Source of the DNA: CALVGQ01 sp964368495
GTDB taxonomy: Bacteria > Bacillota_I > Bacilli_A > Erysipelotrichales > Erysipelotrichaceae
Length of the DNA stretch: 58,870 bases
Direction of reading: 5' to 3'
Assembly: GCA_964368495.1 (NCBI GenBank)
Contig: CAYJAJ010000010.1
Coordinates: 1 to 58,870 of the forward strand
Both the position numbers and the translations under genes were made by a program. The notes beneath the pieces were generated by a model. That model saw only the letters and a program-made list of their open reading frames with translations, ran no database searches and was not told where the DNA came from. Below, piece after piece: positions 35,980 through 45,083 of this stretch (positions are counted from its first letter, which is position 1; the number at the start of each line of letters is the position of its first letter).

Positions 35980-35998
35980 CGTAAAAGTAAGAGTGATT

Positions 35999-36026
35999 AA
36001 AGATTGATTAGTTTCAATCTTTTTTT
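35999..36026 (+). terminator. terminator after the DUF885 gene
   Basis: AAAGATTGA and TCAATCTTT pair around TTAGTT, followed by T. Confidence 0.85.
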
Positions 36027-36117
36027 ATGTAACTACCATACAAAAATACAATTATGTGATAGAATAAAGATAACTTGAATTGAAATGATTTGATTAAAAT
36101 AATAGGAAGGATATTTT

Positions 36118-36780
36118 ATGAAAAAAGTAATTTGCGTTGTAGAAGACGAAAAAGATTTAAACGAACTTGTAAAACGATATTTGGAAAAAGAAGGATACGA
36201 AGTTCGAACATGTTTAACTTATGATGAAGCTGCAGTGCATACAACAGATGAAGACATTCATTTGTGGGTGCTTGATATCATGTTGGACGATAAGAGTGGT
36301 TTTGATTTAATTGAAGAAATTAGACAAAATGCTCCAAATGTGCCAGTTGTTTTTATGTCAGCAAGGGATAAGGAATTTGATCGAATTATTGGATTGGAAA
36401 AAGGAAGTGATGATTATATCACAAAACCATTTTCTCCTAAAGAGTTAGTATTACGTGTGAACAACATCATAAAAAGAACATATCGTGAGGACTCAACGAG
36501 AATTATCATGGAAAACTATCAAATAGATGAAGGACAACGCTTGGTGTTTAATGAATTAGGCGAAGAGTTAGAACTAACTACAAAAGAGTTTGATTTGATG
36601 ATGTTTTTTGTAAAAAACAAAGGGACAGCATTTCTTCGTGAACAAATATTAGAGAAGGTTTGGGATGTGAACTATTTTGGATCAGATCGTGTTGTCGATG
36701 ATACGTTAAGAAGACTACGTAAAAAAATGCCGAATTTAAATATACACACTATTTATGGATATGGATATCGTTTAGGATGA
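36118..36780 (+). CDS. OmpR-family response regulator
   Basis: A 220-aa regulator. Receiver domain: acidic pocket Glu9-Asp10 (VVEDEKD), phosphoacceptor Asp53 (WVLDIMLDD), Ser81 (FMSARD), Lys103 (DDYITKPFSP). Winged-helix DNA-binding domain: LELTTKEFDLMMFFVKNKG, LEKVWDVNYFGSDRVVDDTLRRLRKKM, YGYGYRLG. Coupled by an ATGA overlap with the sensor kinase. Target genes unknown. Confidence 0.95.
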   Translation: MKKVICVVEDEKDLNELVKRYLEKEGYEVRTCLTYDEAAVHTTDEDIHLWVLDIMLDDKSGFDLIEEIRQNAPNVPVVFMSARDKEFDRIIGLEKGSDDYITKPFSPKELVLRVNNIIKRTYREDSTRIIMENYQIDEGQRLVFNELGEELELTTKEFDLMMFFVKNKGTAFLREQILEKVWDVNYFGSDRVVDDTLRRLRKKMPNLNIHTIYGYGYRLG

Positions 36781-38108
36781 AACGATTAAAATTATGGCTT
36801 AAAGAGTTAAACCTTTCACAACAGTTATTGACGATAGTATTTATGTCAGTAACCTTTTTCGCATTGTTTTTCTTTGTTTATATGTCAGAAATTGTCGATG
36901 ATTTTGTTGATAGAGAAATGTATCGAATTTTACATAGAACACAAGAGTCGATTAGTGAAAATATTAGTGATGATGAATGGAATAATTATTCAAATTCATT
37001 AGTTACTTCAATTTTTTATGAAAAAGAAACAAATTTATATAGTATTAATAACAATACTATGGAAAAAGAGGTAATTGATAAAATTATATTAGAGTCTCTT
37101 AATAATCCAGAAACACTTGAAGATTTTGAGTTTCAGTTAAATGACTCACGATTGCTTTATAGTGTGAAACATTTAGATGAATACATATTGATATCAGTTA
37201 TTTCTGAAAGTTATCGACAAGATTTTAGGGATGCTCTTCTAGGGAGTGTTTTAAATATCAGTAGTCTAGTAGTGGGAGTTTTGTTTGTGATTTTAATGAT
37301 TTGGGTGGGGTCACTAATTCATCCCTTAAATCTTATTAAAACATACATTGAAAAGGCTAGAAAAGGCGAAAAGGTTGAACTAATCATTGATCGTCGTGAT
37401 GAAATTGGTGAAGTGGCAGATGCATTAGTAATGATGCGAGAGGAGTTATTGCGTCAAGAACAAATAAAGGATGAAATGATACAGAATATTTCACATGATT
37501 TAAAAACGCCTATCGCTACAATAAAATCATATGGAGAAAGTATCAATGATGGAATTTATCCATATGAAACTTTAGAAAAAAGTGTAGATGTCATTATTGA
37601 ACATGCGAATCGACTAGAAAAGAAAGTGTATAGCTTATTAATGTTAAATAAAATGGGCTATTTAAGTGATGTTGCAGAGGATGGGGATACTCTGGATATG
37701 GTCGATATTATTAATAAAGTTATTTTATCGATGGAAGTTTTAAAATCGGATGTTAATATTACAACGATATTAAACCCTGTATTTTTTCATGGTGAAGAAG
37801 AGCCATGGAGAATTGTGGTTGAAAATTTGTTAGATAATGCTATACGTTATGCTAAGAGTGAAATAGTAATTACATTAAATGAAGGGGAACTAGAGATTTC
37901 AAATGATGGACCGTCATTAAGTAAGGATAGAAGAGAAAAATTATTTAAACCGTATGAAAAAGGAACCGGAGGGAAGTTTGGCTTGGGATTATCTATTGTG
38001 TACCGTGTTTGTACAACTTATGGATATCGTGTGATTGCAGAAAACTTGCAAGAGGGAGTCATTTTTAGAATTAGTAAAAAAAGTTATAAACCCAAACACA
38101 ATAAATAG
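36777..38108 (+). CDS. sensor histidine kinase
   Basis: A 443-aa kinase. Transmembrane helix near residues 15-35, an extracellular sensor of about 120 residues with no known motif, a second helix (SSLVVGVLFVILMIWVGSLI), a HAMP-like linker, then the dimerisation box NISHDLKTPIATIKSYGE with His240, N box VVENLLDNAIRYA and G box FGLGLSIVYRV. It would phosphorylate the preceding regulator. Signal unknown. Confidence 0.93.
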   Translation: MKRLKLWLKELNLSQQLLTIVFMSVTFFALFFFVYMSEIVDDFVDREMYRILHRTQESISENISDDEWNNYSNSLVTSIFYEKETNLYSINNNTMEKEVIDKIILESLNNPETLEDFEFQLNDSRLLYSVKHLDEYILISVISESYRQDFRDALLGSVLNISSLVVGVLFVILMIWVGSLIHPLNLIKTYIEKARKGEKVELIIDRRDEIGEVADALVMMREELLRQEQIKDEMIQNISHDLKTPIATIKSYGESINDGIYPYETLEKSVDVIIEHANRLEKKVYSLLMLNKMGYLSDVAEDGDTLDMVDIINKVILSMEVLKSDVNITTILNPVFFHGEEEPWRIVVENLLDNAIRYAKSEIVITLNEGELEISNDGPSLSKDRREKLFKPYEKGTGGKFGLGLSIVYRVCTTYGYRVIAENLQEGVIFRISKKSYKPKHNK

Positions 38109-38124
38109 GGGGATCATGTTGATC

Positions 38125-38158
38125 TTCCTTTTAATATACCTAAGTATATTAAAAGGAA
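38125..38158. repeat. long perfect inverted repeat
   Basis: TTCCTTTTAATATA (38125-38138) and TATATTAAAAGGAA (38145-38158) pair perfectly for 14 bp around CCTAAG. There is no T-run in the direction of the upstream kinase, so a factor-independent terminator is not certain; it could be an operator in front of the malic enzyme gene. Confidence 0.6.
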
Positions 38159-38272
38159 AAAATTAATATAAAGGGCAGTGTATATAAGAGATTCTGTTAA
38201 AAATTTGATTAAAAAAAAGAAGGAAATAAAGTATAATGAATTTATGTTGATAATACATTTTAGGAGGATAAC

Positions 38273-39415
38273 ATGGATTTAAAAACAAAAGCATTAGAAG
38301 CACATAAAAATTGGAAGGGTAAATATGAAATTACGCCACGAGCTAAAATAGAAACTTTTGATGATTTAACATTAGCTTATACACCAGGTGTTGCTTTTCC
38401 TTGCTTAGAAATCAATAAAGAGCCTAAAGCTGTCTATGACTATACAAGACTCGGTAACTTAGTTGCGGTTATAAGCAATGGTACTGCGGTTCTAGGATTA
38501 GGAGATATTGGTCCGCAAGCATCGTTGCCGGTTATGGAAGGAAAATGTGCACTATTTAAGACATTTGCTGGTGTTGATGCCGTTCCGGTAGTAATAAATA
38601 GTACCGATGTTGATGAAATAGTAAATACAATTGCACTTATCTCTTGTAGTTATGGTGGTATTAATTTGGAAGATATTAAAGCACCAGACTGTTTTGAAAT
38701 TGAAGCAAAACTTAAAAATCATCCACTAGTAAATATTCCTGTGTTTCATGATGATCAACAAGGGTCAGCGATTGTAGTAGTTGCGGGATTGATTAATGCA
38801 TTAAAGGTCGCAAACAAAAAAGCAGAAGATTGTACAGTAGTTGTCAATGGAGCAGGTGCAGCAGGATGTGCAATTGCAAAATTAATTATGCAATTGAATG
38901 TAAAAAACATCATTATGGTCGATCGTTTCGGAATTTTGCATGAAGGTATTGAAAATTTGAATCCAATGCATTTAGAATTATCAAAAATCACAAACAAAAA
39001 TCAAATTATTGGAACACTTGAAGATGCAGTTGTTGATGCAGATATTTTTGTTGGAGTATCAGTAGGTAATATTTTAACCACTGAAATGGTCAATACAATG
39101 GCCAATGATCCAATTGTATTTGCAATGGCGAATCCAATTCCAGAAATCAGTTACGAAGATGCGATGAAATCAAAAGTTAAAGTATTTGGAACAGGACGTG
39201 GAGATTTTCCAAATCAAATAAATAATGTTTTAGCATTTCCAGGAATTTTTAAAGGATTATTGTCATCTAGAAAGAAAGAAGTAACCAACAAAATGTTACT
39301 AGATTCGGCATATGCAATTGCAAGTTGTGTAGAAAATCCTTGTGAAGAAAAAGTAATTCCTGATGTTTTTGATAAAGAAGTGGTAGAAAGAATAAGCAAA
39401 GCCATTAGTGAATAA
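38273..39415 (+). CDS. NAD(P)-dependent malic enzyme
   Basis: A 380-aa short form of malic enzyme converting malate to pyruvate and CO2. Motifs: AYTPGVAFPCLEI, RLGNLVAVISNGTAVLGLGDIG, PVFHDDQQGSAIVVVAGL (metal-binding Asp pair), VVNGAGAAGCAIAKL (Rossmann), FAMANPIPEI and TGRGDFPNQINNVLAFPG. Cofactor preference cannot be read from the sequence. AGGAGG precedes the ATG. Confidence 0.94.
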   Translation: MDLKTKALEAHKNWKGKYEITPRAKIETFDDLTLAYTPGVAFPCLEINKEPKAVYDYTRLGNLVAVISNGTAVLGLGDIGPQASLPVMEGKCALFKTFAGVDAVPVVINSTDVDEIVNTIALISCSYGGINLEDIKAPDCFEIEAKLKNHPLVNIPVFHDDQQGSAIVVVAGLINALKVANKKAEDCTVVVNGAGAAGCAIAKLIMQLNVKNIIMVDRFGILHEGIENLNPMHLELSKITNKNQIIGTLEDAVVDADIFVGVSVGNILTTEMVNTMANDPIVFAMANPIPEISYEDAMKSKVKVFGTGRGDFPNQINNVLAFPGIFKGLLSSRKKEVTNKMLLDSAYAIASCVENPCEEKVIPDVFDKEVVERISKAISE

Positions 39416-39422
39416 ATCGTTA

Positions 39423-39468
39423 TTTTTCACTTAAAAAGGGCTTAAAAAGGGCAAAATTTAGTGAAAAA
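39423..39468. repeat. 11-bp tandem repeat within a hairpin
   Basis: TTTTTCACT (39423-39431) and AGTGAAAAA (39460-39468) form a 9-bp stem. The loop contains two identical copies of TTAAAAAGGGC (39431-39452). It begins eight bases after the malic enzyme stop and may act as terminator. Confidence 0.7.
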
Positions 39469-39561
39469 ATGGCGTAATTTAACAAAGTCAACTAGTTAAA
39501 AAATTAACAAATTGTTTTCACTTAATTTTCACATATTTTGTACATTTTTTAACAAATTCCC

Positions 39562-39591
39562 TTGCAATTTGGGACCGTCATATGGTACACT
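39562..39591 (+). promoter_or_regulatory. promoter of the lactate permease gene
   Basis: TTGCAA at 39562-39567 and TACACT at 39586-39591, spacing 18. Upstream there are three copies of TTAACAAA (39479-39486, 39504-39511, 39549-39556), a possible regulator site. Confidence 0.5.
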
Positions 39592-39621
39592 TTGACTGTC
39601 TTTGAAAAGGAGGAGATATTT

Positions 39622-41247
39622 ATGGTAGATGTAACTAGTTTGGGATTACCTTCAATGGACATAATGACTTGGGTATTAGCATTACTTCCAATCGCAGTAA
39701 TCTTAGTTCTAATGTTACAATTCAAAATGAGCGGTGCACGTGCCGGAGTTATTTCTTGGCTATTAGCTGCAATTGTCGTTTATTTTGTGTTCGGCGGCGG
39801 ACCTGATGTAATCGCTTCAGGTACTGTTAAAGGGGTTTGGGCTACATTATTCGTATTATTCATTATTTGGAGTTCAATGTTCCTTTACAATTTAGTTGAT
39901 TCTACGGGGAGCTTCGATGTTATCGCAAGCAAATTTAAAGAATTAACAAACGGAAATAGAATTTTACAACTTCTTATTTTAGGTTGGGCATTCCCAACAT
40001 TTATCCAAGGGGTTTGTGGATTCGGTGTTCCAGTAGCGGTAGCTACACCATTATTGATTGGATTAGGGTTCAGCCCAATGCTTTCAGTTATTACATCTTT
40101 ACTAGGACACTCTTGGGGGATTACATTCGGTTCTCTTGGAGCATCTTATTCAGTATTATTACAATACACACCAGAAGGTGCAATTGATCCAGCATTAATG
40201 GCATTCTGGGGTTCTATCTTCATCGCATTCGGTGGAGCAATCGTTGGTTTCTGTATTCTTCATAACTATGGAAGAATGGAAACTGGAAAAGGCTTCGGAG
40301 CTTTCAAAGAAGGTTTAGTTGCTGTTGTGTTCTTAGCAGTAGTTATGGGTGCTGGTCTAATCGCTACTTGCTTCGTTTCTCCATATGTTGGATGTTTCGT
40401 TGCTGGTGCTACAGGTCTTATCCTAGGGGTTTCTGTACTGCCACGTTTAAAAGCGTACCGTGCAGTTGCAGTTGAAGGTGCTGAAACAACTTCTACTTCT
40501 AAATTCTTAAAAGCATTCTCTGCTTATTTAATTCTATTATTAATCGTATTTGCTGTTTACTTAATTGCACCAGTAAAAGCAGCTTTAGAACAACCAATGT
40601 TCTTAGTTGGATTTGCATTCCCTGAAAATGCAATTGTTACAGGGTTTACAAATGCTGCTACAGCAAAATACTCTGCATTAAAAATCTTTACTACACCTGG
40701 TACACTAATCGTTGTATCAAGTATTGTAGCTGCATTAGTTTATAAATCACTTGGTTTATTACCTGCAGGTGCAATTGGTAAATCATTAACAAAAACAGTT
40801 TCTCAATCAATTGGGTCAACTACAGTAGTTATTCCGATGACTATGATGGCGATCCTTATGACTGAAGGTGGATTAACAGTTTATATCGCTTATGGTATTG
40901 CACAAGTTGCTGGAAACTTCTATCCAATCTTAGCACCATTCATTGGTTTACTAGGTGGATTCATTACAAGTTCTGGTACATCTTCAAATATCCTATTTAC
41001 TGGATTACAATACAATGTAGCAGATATCTTAAAAGTTTCTCCATATATTATTCTAGCTTCACAAACAACTGCATCATCTTTATCAAATTCATTCTCTCCA
41101 GGGAATGCTGCACTTGGTACTGGGGTATCAAACCAAGCTGGTAAAGAGGGAGAAATCCTTAAAGTTACAGGTATGTACAATATGATTCAAAGTGGTCTTG
41201 TAGGGATTTTAGCATTTGTATTAATCTCTATGGGATTAGGATTCTAG
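39622..41247 (+). CDS. lctP: L-lactate permease
   Basis: A 541-aa polytopic protein of the lactate permease family, with about 13 helices. Landmarks: LLPIAVILVLMLQFKMSGARAG, TLFVLFIIWSSMFLYNLVDSTGSFDVI, FIQGVCGFGVPVAVATPLLIGLGF and PFIGLLGGFITSSGTSSNILFTGLQ. It imports lactate with H+. Codon use is strongly biased, suggesting high expression. The ATG at 39622 has AAGGAGGAG upstream. Its substrate fits the malic enzyme and PPDK genes nearby. Confidence 0.94.
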   Translation: MVDVTSLGLPSMDIMTWVLALLPIAVILVLMLQFKMSGARAGVISWLLAAIVVYFVFGGGPDVIASGTVKGVWATLFVLFIIWSSMFLYNLVDSTGSFDVIASKFKELTNGNRILQLLILGWAFPTFIQGVCGFGVPVAVATPLLIGLGFSPMLSVITSLLGHSWGITFGSLGASYSVLLQYTPEGAIDPALMAFWGSIFIAFGGAIVGFCILHNYGRMETGKGFGAFKEGLVAVVFLAVVMGAGLIATCFVSPYVGCFVAGATGLILGVSVLPRLKAYRAVAVEGAETTSTSKFLKAFSAYLILLLIVFAVYLIAPVKAALEQPMFLVGFAFPENAIVTGFTNAATAKYSALKIFTTPGTLIVVSSIVAALVYKSLGLLPAGAIGKSLTKTVSQSIGSTTVVIPMTMMAILMTEGGLTVYIAYGIAQVAGNFYPILAPFIGLLGGFITSSGTSSNILFTGLQYNVADILKVSPYIILASQTTASSLSNSFSPGNAALGTGVSNQAGKEGEILKVTGMYNMIQSGLVGILAFVLISMGLGF

Positions 41248-41260
41248 GAGGTAATGTATA

Positions 41261-41419
41261 ATGTCAGATGCTGTTAAAAAGAAAATTATGTCTGTATTAG
41301 TAATCATTATCACAACAATCATTCTTTATGTCGCTTTATCAAGTGGTGATGAAATGATGATGTGGGGTGGACTTGCAACTATGACTGCAGGTAGTTTATT
41401 CCTATTTAAAAATTGCTAG
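41261..41419 (+). CDS. 52-aa single-pass membrane protein
   Basis: A small gene just after lctP. The peptide starts MSDAVKKKIMSVLVIIITT, has one clear transmembrane helix (VLVIIITTIILYVALSS), a Met-rich turn (GDEMMMWGGL), a second hydrophobic part and ends FLFKNC. GGAGG lies 11 bases before the ATG and codon use resembles lctP. It starts 13 bases after lctP, so the two are one transcript. It may be an accessory subunit. Family unknown to me. Confidence 0.75.
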   Translation: MSDAVKKKIMSVLVIIITTIILYVALSSGDEMMMWGGLATMTAGSLFLFKNC

Positions 41420-41458
41420 TACAATTTAATTAAAAATAATTTACAAAATATTTAAACT

Positions 41459-41485
41459 GAATTCTCTTATACTCTAAGAGAATTC
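41459..41485. repeat. inverted repeat after the lctP unit
   Basis: GAATTCTCTTA and TAAGAGAATTC form a perfect 11-bp stem with a TACTC loop. No T-run follows, so it may be a weak terminator, an mRNA-stabilising hairpin or an operator for the next gene. Confidence 0.6.
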
Positions 41486-41564
41486 AATTCTCAAATTATT
41501 TGTTAGTCAATTATCAATTGGCTTACATATAGCCGTTTAATCAAAATTAAAGGAGGGTATTAAA

Positions 41565-42239
41565 ATGGCAAAAAATGCGTTTATCATCATCGATATGCAA
41601 AAAGATTTTAACTTAGTAGGTGCTCCATTCCGTGTTGACTGTGGTTTAGAAGCAATGCCTTATATCGAGCAAGCTCTTGAAGCAACTCGTAAAACAGACA
41701 TTCCTGTATTCCATGTATTCCGTTACTACCGTGCAGATGGTTGTGATGTTGAAATCACTCGTTATGATGGTTTCGTTGCTAAAGGTGGTGGATGTGTAAC
41801 TGCTACACCTGGTGCTGAAATTATGGATTCAATCAAACCTATCGAAGGTGAATACCAAATCGTTAAACAACGTTGGTCTGCATTCTTCAATACAGAATTA
41901 GATTTAATCTTACGTCGTTTACAAGTTAAACAAGTTATTTTAGCTGGTGTTCAAACACCTAACTGTATCCGTGGTACTGTATGGGATGCAAACTCTCTTG
42001 ACTATGAAGTAATCGTATTAACTGATGCTACAAATGCAGCTACTCCAGAAGTTCATCAAGCTAACTTATTCGATATGAAAAACATCGGAACAAAACTTAT
42101 GACTACTGCAGAATACTGCGAAATCTTGAAAAACAATCCTGAAGGTCCAGAAGCTACATTCCAAGACAGACAACGTGCTGAAATCGAAGCTTGTACAAAA
42201 AGCCCTGAACCACATGATATGTACGTATTCACTAAATAA
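41565..42239 (+). CDS. isochorismatase-family cysteine hydrolase
   Basis: A 224-aa cytosolic hydrolase. The catalytic triad is visible as Asp10 (IIDMQKDF), Lys in IVKQRWSAF near residue 105, and Cys in GVQTPNCIRGTVWDA near residue 136. Members hydrolyse nicotinamide, N-carbamoyl compounds, ureas or similar amides; the exact substrate is not given by the motifs. Codon use is highly biased (GCT, CGT, GGT), as in lctP, so it is probably abundant. AAAGGAGG precedes the ATG. A strong terminator follows. Confidence 0.9.
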   Translation: MAKNAFIIIDMQKDFNLVGAPFRVDCGLEAMPYIEQALEATRKTDIPVFHVFRYYRADGCDVEITRYDGFVAKGGGCVTATPGAEIMDSIKPIEGEYQIVKQRWSAFFNTELDLILRRLQVKQVILAGVQTPNCIRGTVWDANSLDYEVIVLTDATNAATPEVHQANLFDMKNIGTKLMTTAEYCEILKNNPEGPEATFQDRQRAEIEACTKSPEPHDMYVFTK

Positions 42240-42261
42240 TTAATAATACAATATCAAGGTT

Positions 42262-42287
42262 AAAGCTCTCATTTGAGAGCTTTTTTT
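42262..42287 (+). terminator. terminator after the isochorismatase-family gene
   Basis: AAAGCTCTC and GAGAGCTTT with loop ATTT, followed by T. Confidence 0.9.
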
Positions 42288-42307
42288 ATTATAAAACATG
42301 ACTAACT

Positions 42308-42335
42308 AAAAAAAACTTCACCGAAGTGAAGTTTT
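42308..42335 (-). terminator. terminator of ppdK
   Basis: On the minus strand AAAACTTCAC, loop TTCG and GTGAAGTTTT, followed by T; the TTCG tetraloop is very stable. Starts just after the ppdK stop. Confidence 0.9.
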
Positions 42336-42341
42336 AATTTA

Positions 42342-44969
42342 TTATTTTTTGTTGTTGATTGCAGCTTGTGCAGCAGCAAGTCTAGCTATTGGTACTAAGA
42401 ATGGTGAACAAGAAATGTAATCGAATCCAATTTTATCTAAGAATGCGATAGTTAATGGATCAGCACTGTGTTCTCCACAAATACCAATTTTAAGGTCTGG
42501 TCTAACAGCACGTCCTCTTTGAAGACCGATCTCTACCATTTCCCCAACACCTTCGATATCCATTCTTTGGAATGGGTCAAACTCTAAAATTTGATTATCA
42601 TAGTAATCGTTTAAGAATTTTCCTGCATCATCACGAGAGAATCCGTAAGTACATTGAGTTAAATCATTTGTACCAAATGAGAAGAAAGTAGATCTTTCAG
42701 CAATCTCACCAGCTTTTAAACAAGATCTAGGAGTTTCCATACAAGTACCAATACGGTAATCAACTGTAGCATTATTTTCAGCTAATACACGTTGAGCAGT
42801 ACTTTCCATGTGATCGTAAATGAAGTGGAACTCTTCTTTGATATTAACAAGTGGTACCATTAATTCTACTTTAACTTTGCATCCAAGTTCTTTTTGAACG
42901 TTGATTGCAGCTTGTAAAATAGCTTCAGTTTGCATTTCAGCAAGTCTTGGATAAGAAATTGCTAAACGGCATCCACGGTGACCCATCATTGGGTTTTGTT
43001 CATGAAGTGATACAACAATATCTTGAATATCTTCTACACTAATACCTAATTCTTTAGACATTTCTGCTTGAGTTTCAGGAGTTTTAGGTAAGAATTCATG
43101 TAAAGGTGGATCTAAGTAACGAATAGTTACAGGTAATTCTTTCGTAACTTTGAAAATTTCTTCGAAGTTTTCTCGATGTAAAGGTAACATTTTATCAAAT
43201 GCAACGTCTCTTTCTTCATCTGTTTTTGCAAGAATCATTTCACGAATAGCTTTGATTCTAACATTTTCAAACCACATATGTTCAGTACGTACAAGACCGA
43301 TTCCTTCTGCACCAAATCCAATTCCTTGTGCAGCATCAGCAGCTGTATCTCCATTAATCATAACTCCTAAGTTACGAACATCATCAGCCCAGCTCATGAA
43401 TTTTTCAAATTCACCAGCAATGCTTGCAGGAACAGTTTTAATTTTTCCTTCGTATACATTTCCAACAGTACCATCAAGTGAAACAAAGTCACCGCGGTTG
43501 AAACGTATACCTGAAGCAATAAAATATCCTTCTTCTTCATCAATTTTGATGTCACCGCAACCAGCAACACAGCAAGTACCCATACCACGAGCCACAACAG
43601 CAGCATGTGATGTCATACCACCACGAGCAGTTAAGATACCTTCAGAAACATGCATTCCTTCGATATCTTCAGGTGAAGTTTCAAGACGAACCAAGATAAC
43701 TTTATCACCTTTTTTAGTAGCTTCAAGTGCTTCAGCAGCATCAAATACTACTTTACCACAAGCAGCTCCTGGAGATGCAGGTAATCCACTAGCAACAACT
43801 TTTGCAGCTTTTAATTCAGCAGCATCAAATTGTGGATGTAATAAAGCATCGAGTTGTTTAGGATCAACCATCATTAATGCTTGTTCTTTCGTGATTAGTC
43901 CTTCATCTACCATGTCACAAGCAATTTTTAGCGCTGCATTAGCAGTTCTTTTTCCATTTCTTGTTTGTAACATATATAATTTTTCATTTTCAATTGTAAA
44001 TTCCATATCTTGCATATCTTTGTAGTGCTTTTCAAGGATACTGCAAATCTCAACAAATTGGTTGTATGCAGCAGGCATAACATCTTTAAGTTGATCAATT
44101 GTTTGAGGAGTTCTAATACCAGCAACAACGTCTTCACCTTGTGCGTTCATTAAGAATTCACCAAATAAGTGATTATCACCGTTTGCAGGGTTTCTAGTAA
44201 ATGCTACACCAGTACCGCAATCGTTACCCATATTTCCAAATACCATCTCTTGAACATTTACGGCAGTTCCCCATGTTGAAGGAATGTCATTCATACGACG
44301 GTAGTAAATTGCTCTATCATTGTTCCATGATTTAAATACAGCTTCAACTGCATTTTCTAATTGAACTAAAGGATCTGTAGGGAAATCAGTATGTAATTGT
44401 TCACGGTAGAACGATTTAAATTGATTTACCATTTCTTTTAAATCATCTGCATCTAAATCAGTATCAAGTTTTACACCTTTTTTCTCTTTAATTTCATCAA
44501 TGATTACTTCAAAACGGCTTTTTGGAAGTCCCATTACAACGTCCGCAAACATTTGAATAAAGCGGCGGTATGAATCATAAGCGAAGCGATAGTTTCCGCT
44601 TTTTTTACCAATTGATTCAACTACTTCATCATTAATACCTAAGTTTAAAATTGTGTCCATCATACCAGGCATACTAGCACGTGAACCAGAACGTACAGAA
44701 ACTAATAGTGGTTTTTCAACATCTCCAAGTTTTTTTCCTGTAATTTCTTCCATTTTTGTAATGTATTCAGAAATTTCATTTTTTAGCTCATCAGAGATAA
44801 CTCGTCCATCATCGAAATACTTGTTACATGCTTCAGTTGTAATAACAAAACCTTGAGGTACTGGTAATCCTAAGTTTGTCATTTCTGCTAAGTTAGCACC
44901 TTTGCCACCTAACAAATTTCGCATTTGTCCGTTTCCTTCAGAAAATAGATACACAAATTTATTCTTCAT
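42342..44969 (-). CDS. ppdK: pyruvate, phosphate dikinase
   Basis: An 875-aa enzyme interconverting pyruvate, ATP and phosphate with PEP, AMP and pyrophosphate. The N-terminal ATP-grasp part has LLGGKGANLAEMTNLGLPVP and VSVRSGSRASMPGMMDTILNLG. The swivelling domain has the phosphorylated His in GGMTSHAAVVARGMG. The C-terminal PEP/pyruvate domain has GIGLVRTEHMWF, SFGTNDLTQ and GICGEHSADP. Length is standard. In anaerobes it can serve glycolysis or gluconeogenesis from lactate. AGGAGG precedes the start. Confidence 0.97.
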   Translation of the reverse strand: MKNKFVYLFSEGNGQMRNLLGGKGANLAEMTNLGLPVPQGFVITTEACNKYFDDGRVISDELKNEISEYITKMEEITGKKLGDVEKPLLVSVRSGSRASMPGMMDTILNLGINDEVVESIGKKSGNYRFAYDSYRRFIQMFADVVMGLPKSRFEVIIDEIKEKKGVKLDTDLDADDLKEMVNQFKSFYREQLHTDFPTDPLVQLENAVEAVFKSWNNDRAIYYRRMNDIPSTWGTAVNVQEMVFGNMGNDCGTGVAFTRNPANGDNHLFGEFLMNAQGEDVVAGIRTPQTIDQLKDVMPAAYNQFVEICSILEKHYKDMQDMEFTIENEKLYMLQTRNGKRTANAALKIACDMVDEGLITKEQALMMVDPKQLDALLHPQFDAAELKAAKVVASGLPASPGAACGKVVFDAAEALEATKKGDKVILVRLETSPEDIEGMHVSEGILTARGGMTSHAAVVARGMGTCCVAGCGDIKIDEEEGYFIASGIRFNRGDFVSLDGTVGNVYEGKIKTVPASIAGEFEKFMSWADDVRNLGVMINGDTAADAAQGIGFGAEGIGLVRTEHMWFENVRIKAIREMILAKTDEERDVAFDKMLPLHRENFEEIFKVTKELPVTIRYLDPPLHEFLPKTPETQAEMSKELGISVEDIQDIVVSLHEQNPMMGHRGCRLAISYPRLAEMQTEAILQAAINVQKELGCKVKVELMVPLVNIKEEFHFIYDHMESTAQRVLAENNATVDYRIGTCMETPRSCLKAGEIAERSTFFSFGTNDLTQCTYGFSRDDAGKFLNDYYDNQILEFDPFQRMDIEGVGEMVEIGLQRGRAVRPDLKIGICGEHSADPLTIAFLDKIGFDYISCSPFLVPIARLAAAQAAINNKK

Positions 44970-45003
44970 TTTTCCTCCTTGTCGTCAGCGCGACCTTAGT
45001 AAA

Positions 45004-45035
45004 ATTATAACATAAACTGTGAAAAAAATAACAGT
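45004..45035 (-). promoter_or_regulatory. -10 box and inverted repeat upstream of ppdK
   Basis: TATAAT on the minus strand (45009-45004) lies about 35 bases before the ppdK start. ACTGT (45016-45020) and ACAGT (45031-45035) form an inverted repeat just upstream, where a -35 box would be expected; none is clear, which suggests activator dependence. Confidence 0.4.
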
Positions 45036-45043
45036 CTTTTATG

Positions 45044-45083
45044 TTAAAAAAGCGCATAAAATAATTAATTTTACTGCGCTTTC
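45044..45083 (-). terminator. terminator of the YeeE/YedE pair
   Basis: On the minus strand AGCGCA and TGCGCT close a long AT-rich stem that includes the stop codon, followed by six T. Confidence 0.8.

Noticed and set aside
39423..39468. Possible CRISPR repeat
   Set aside because: Only two 11-bp copies in direct contact, without spacers or cas genes.
43150..44025. A 291-codon open frame on the plus strand
   Set aside because: It lies entirely inside ppdK on the other strand, has a low-complexity Ser/Pro-rich translation and no ribosome site.
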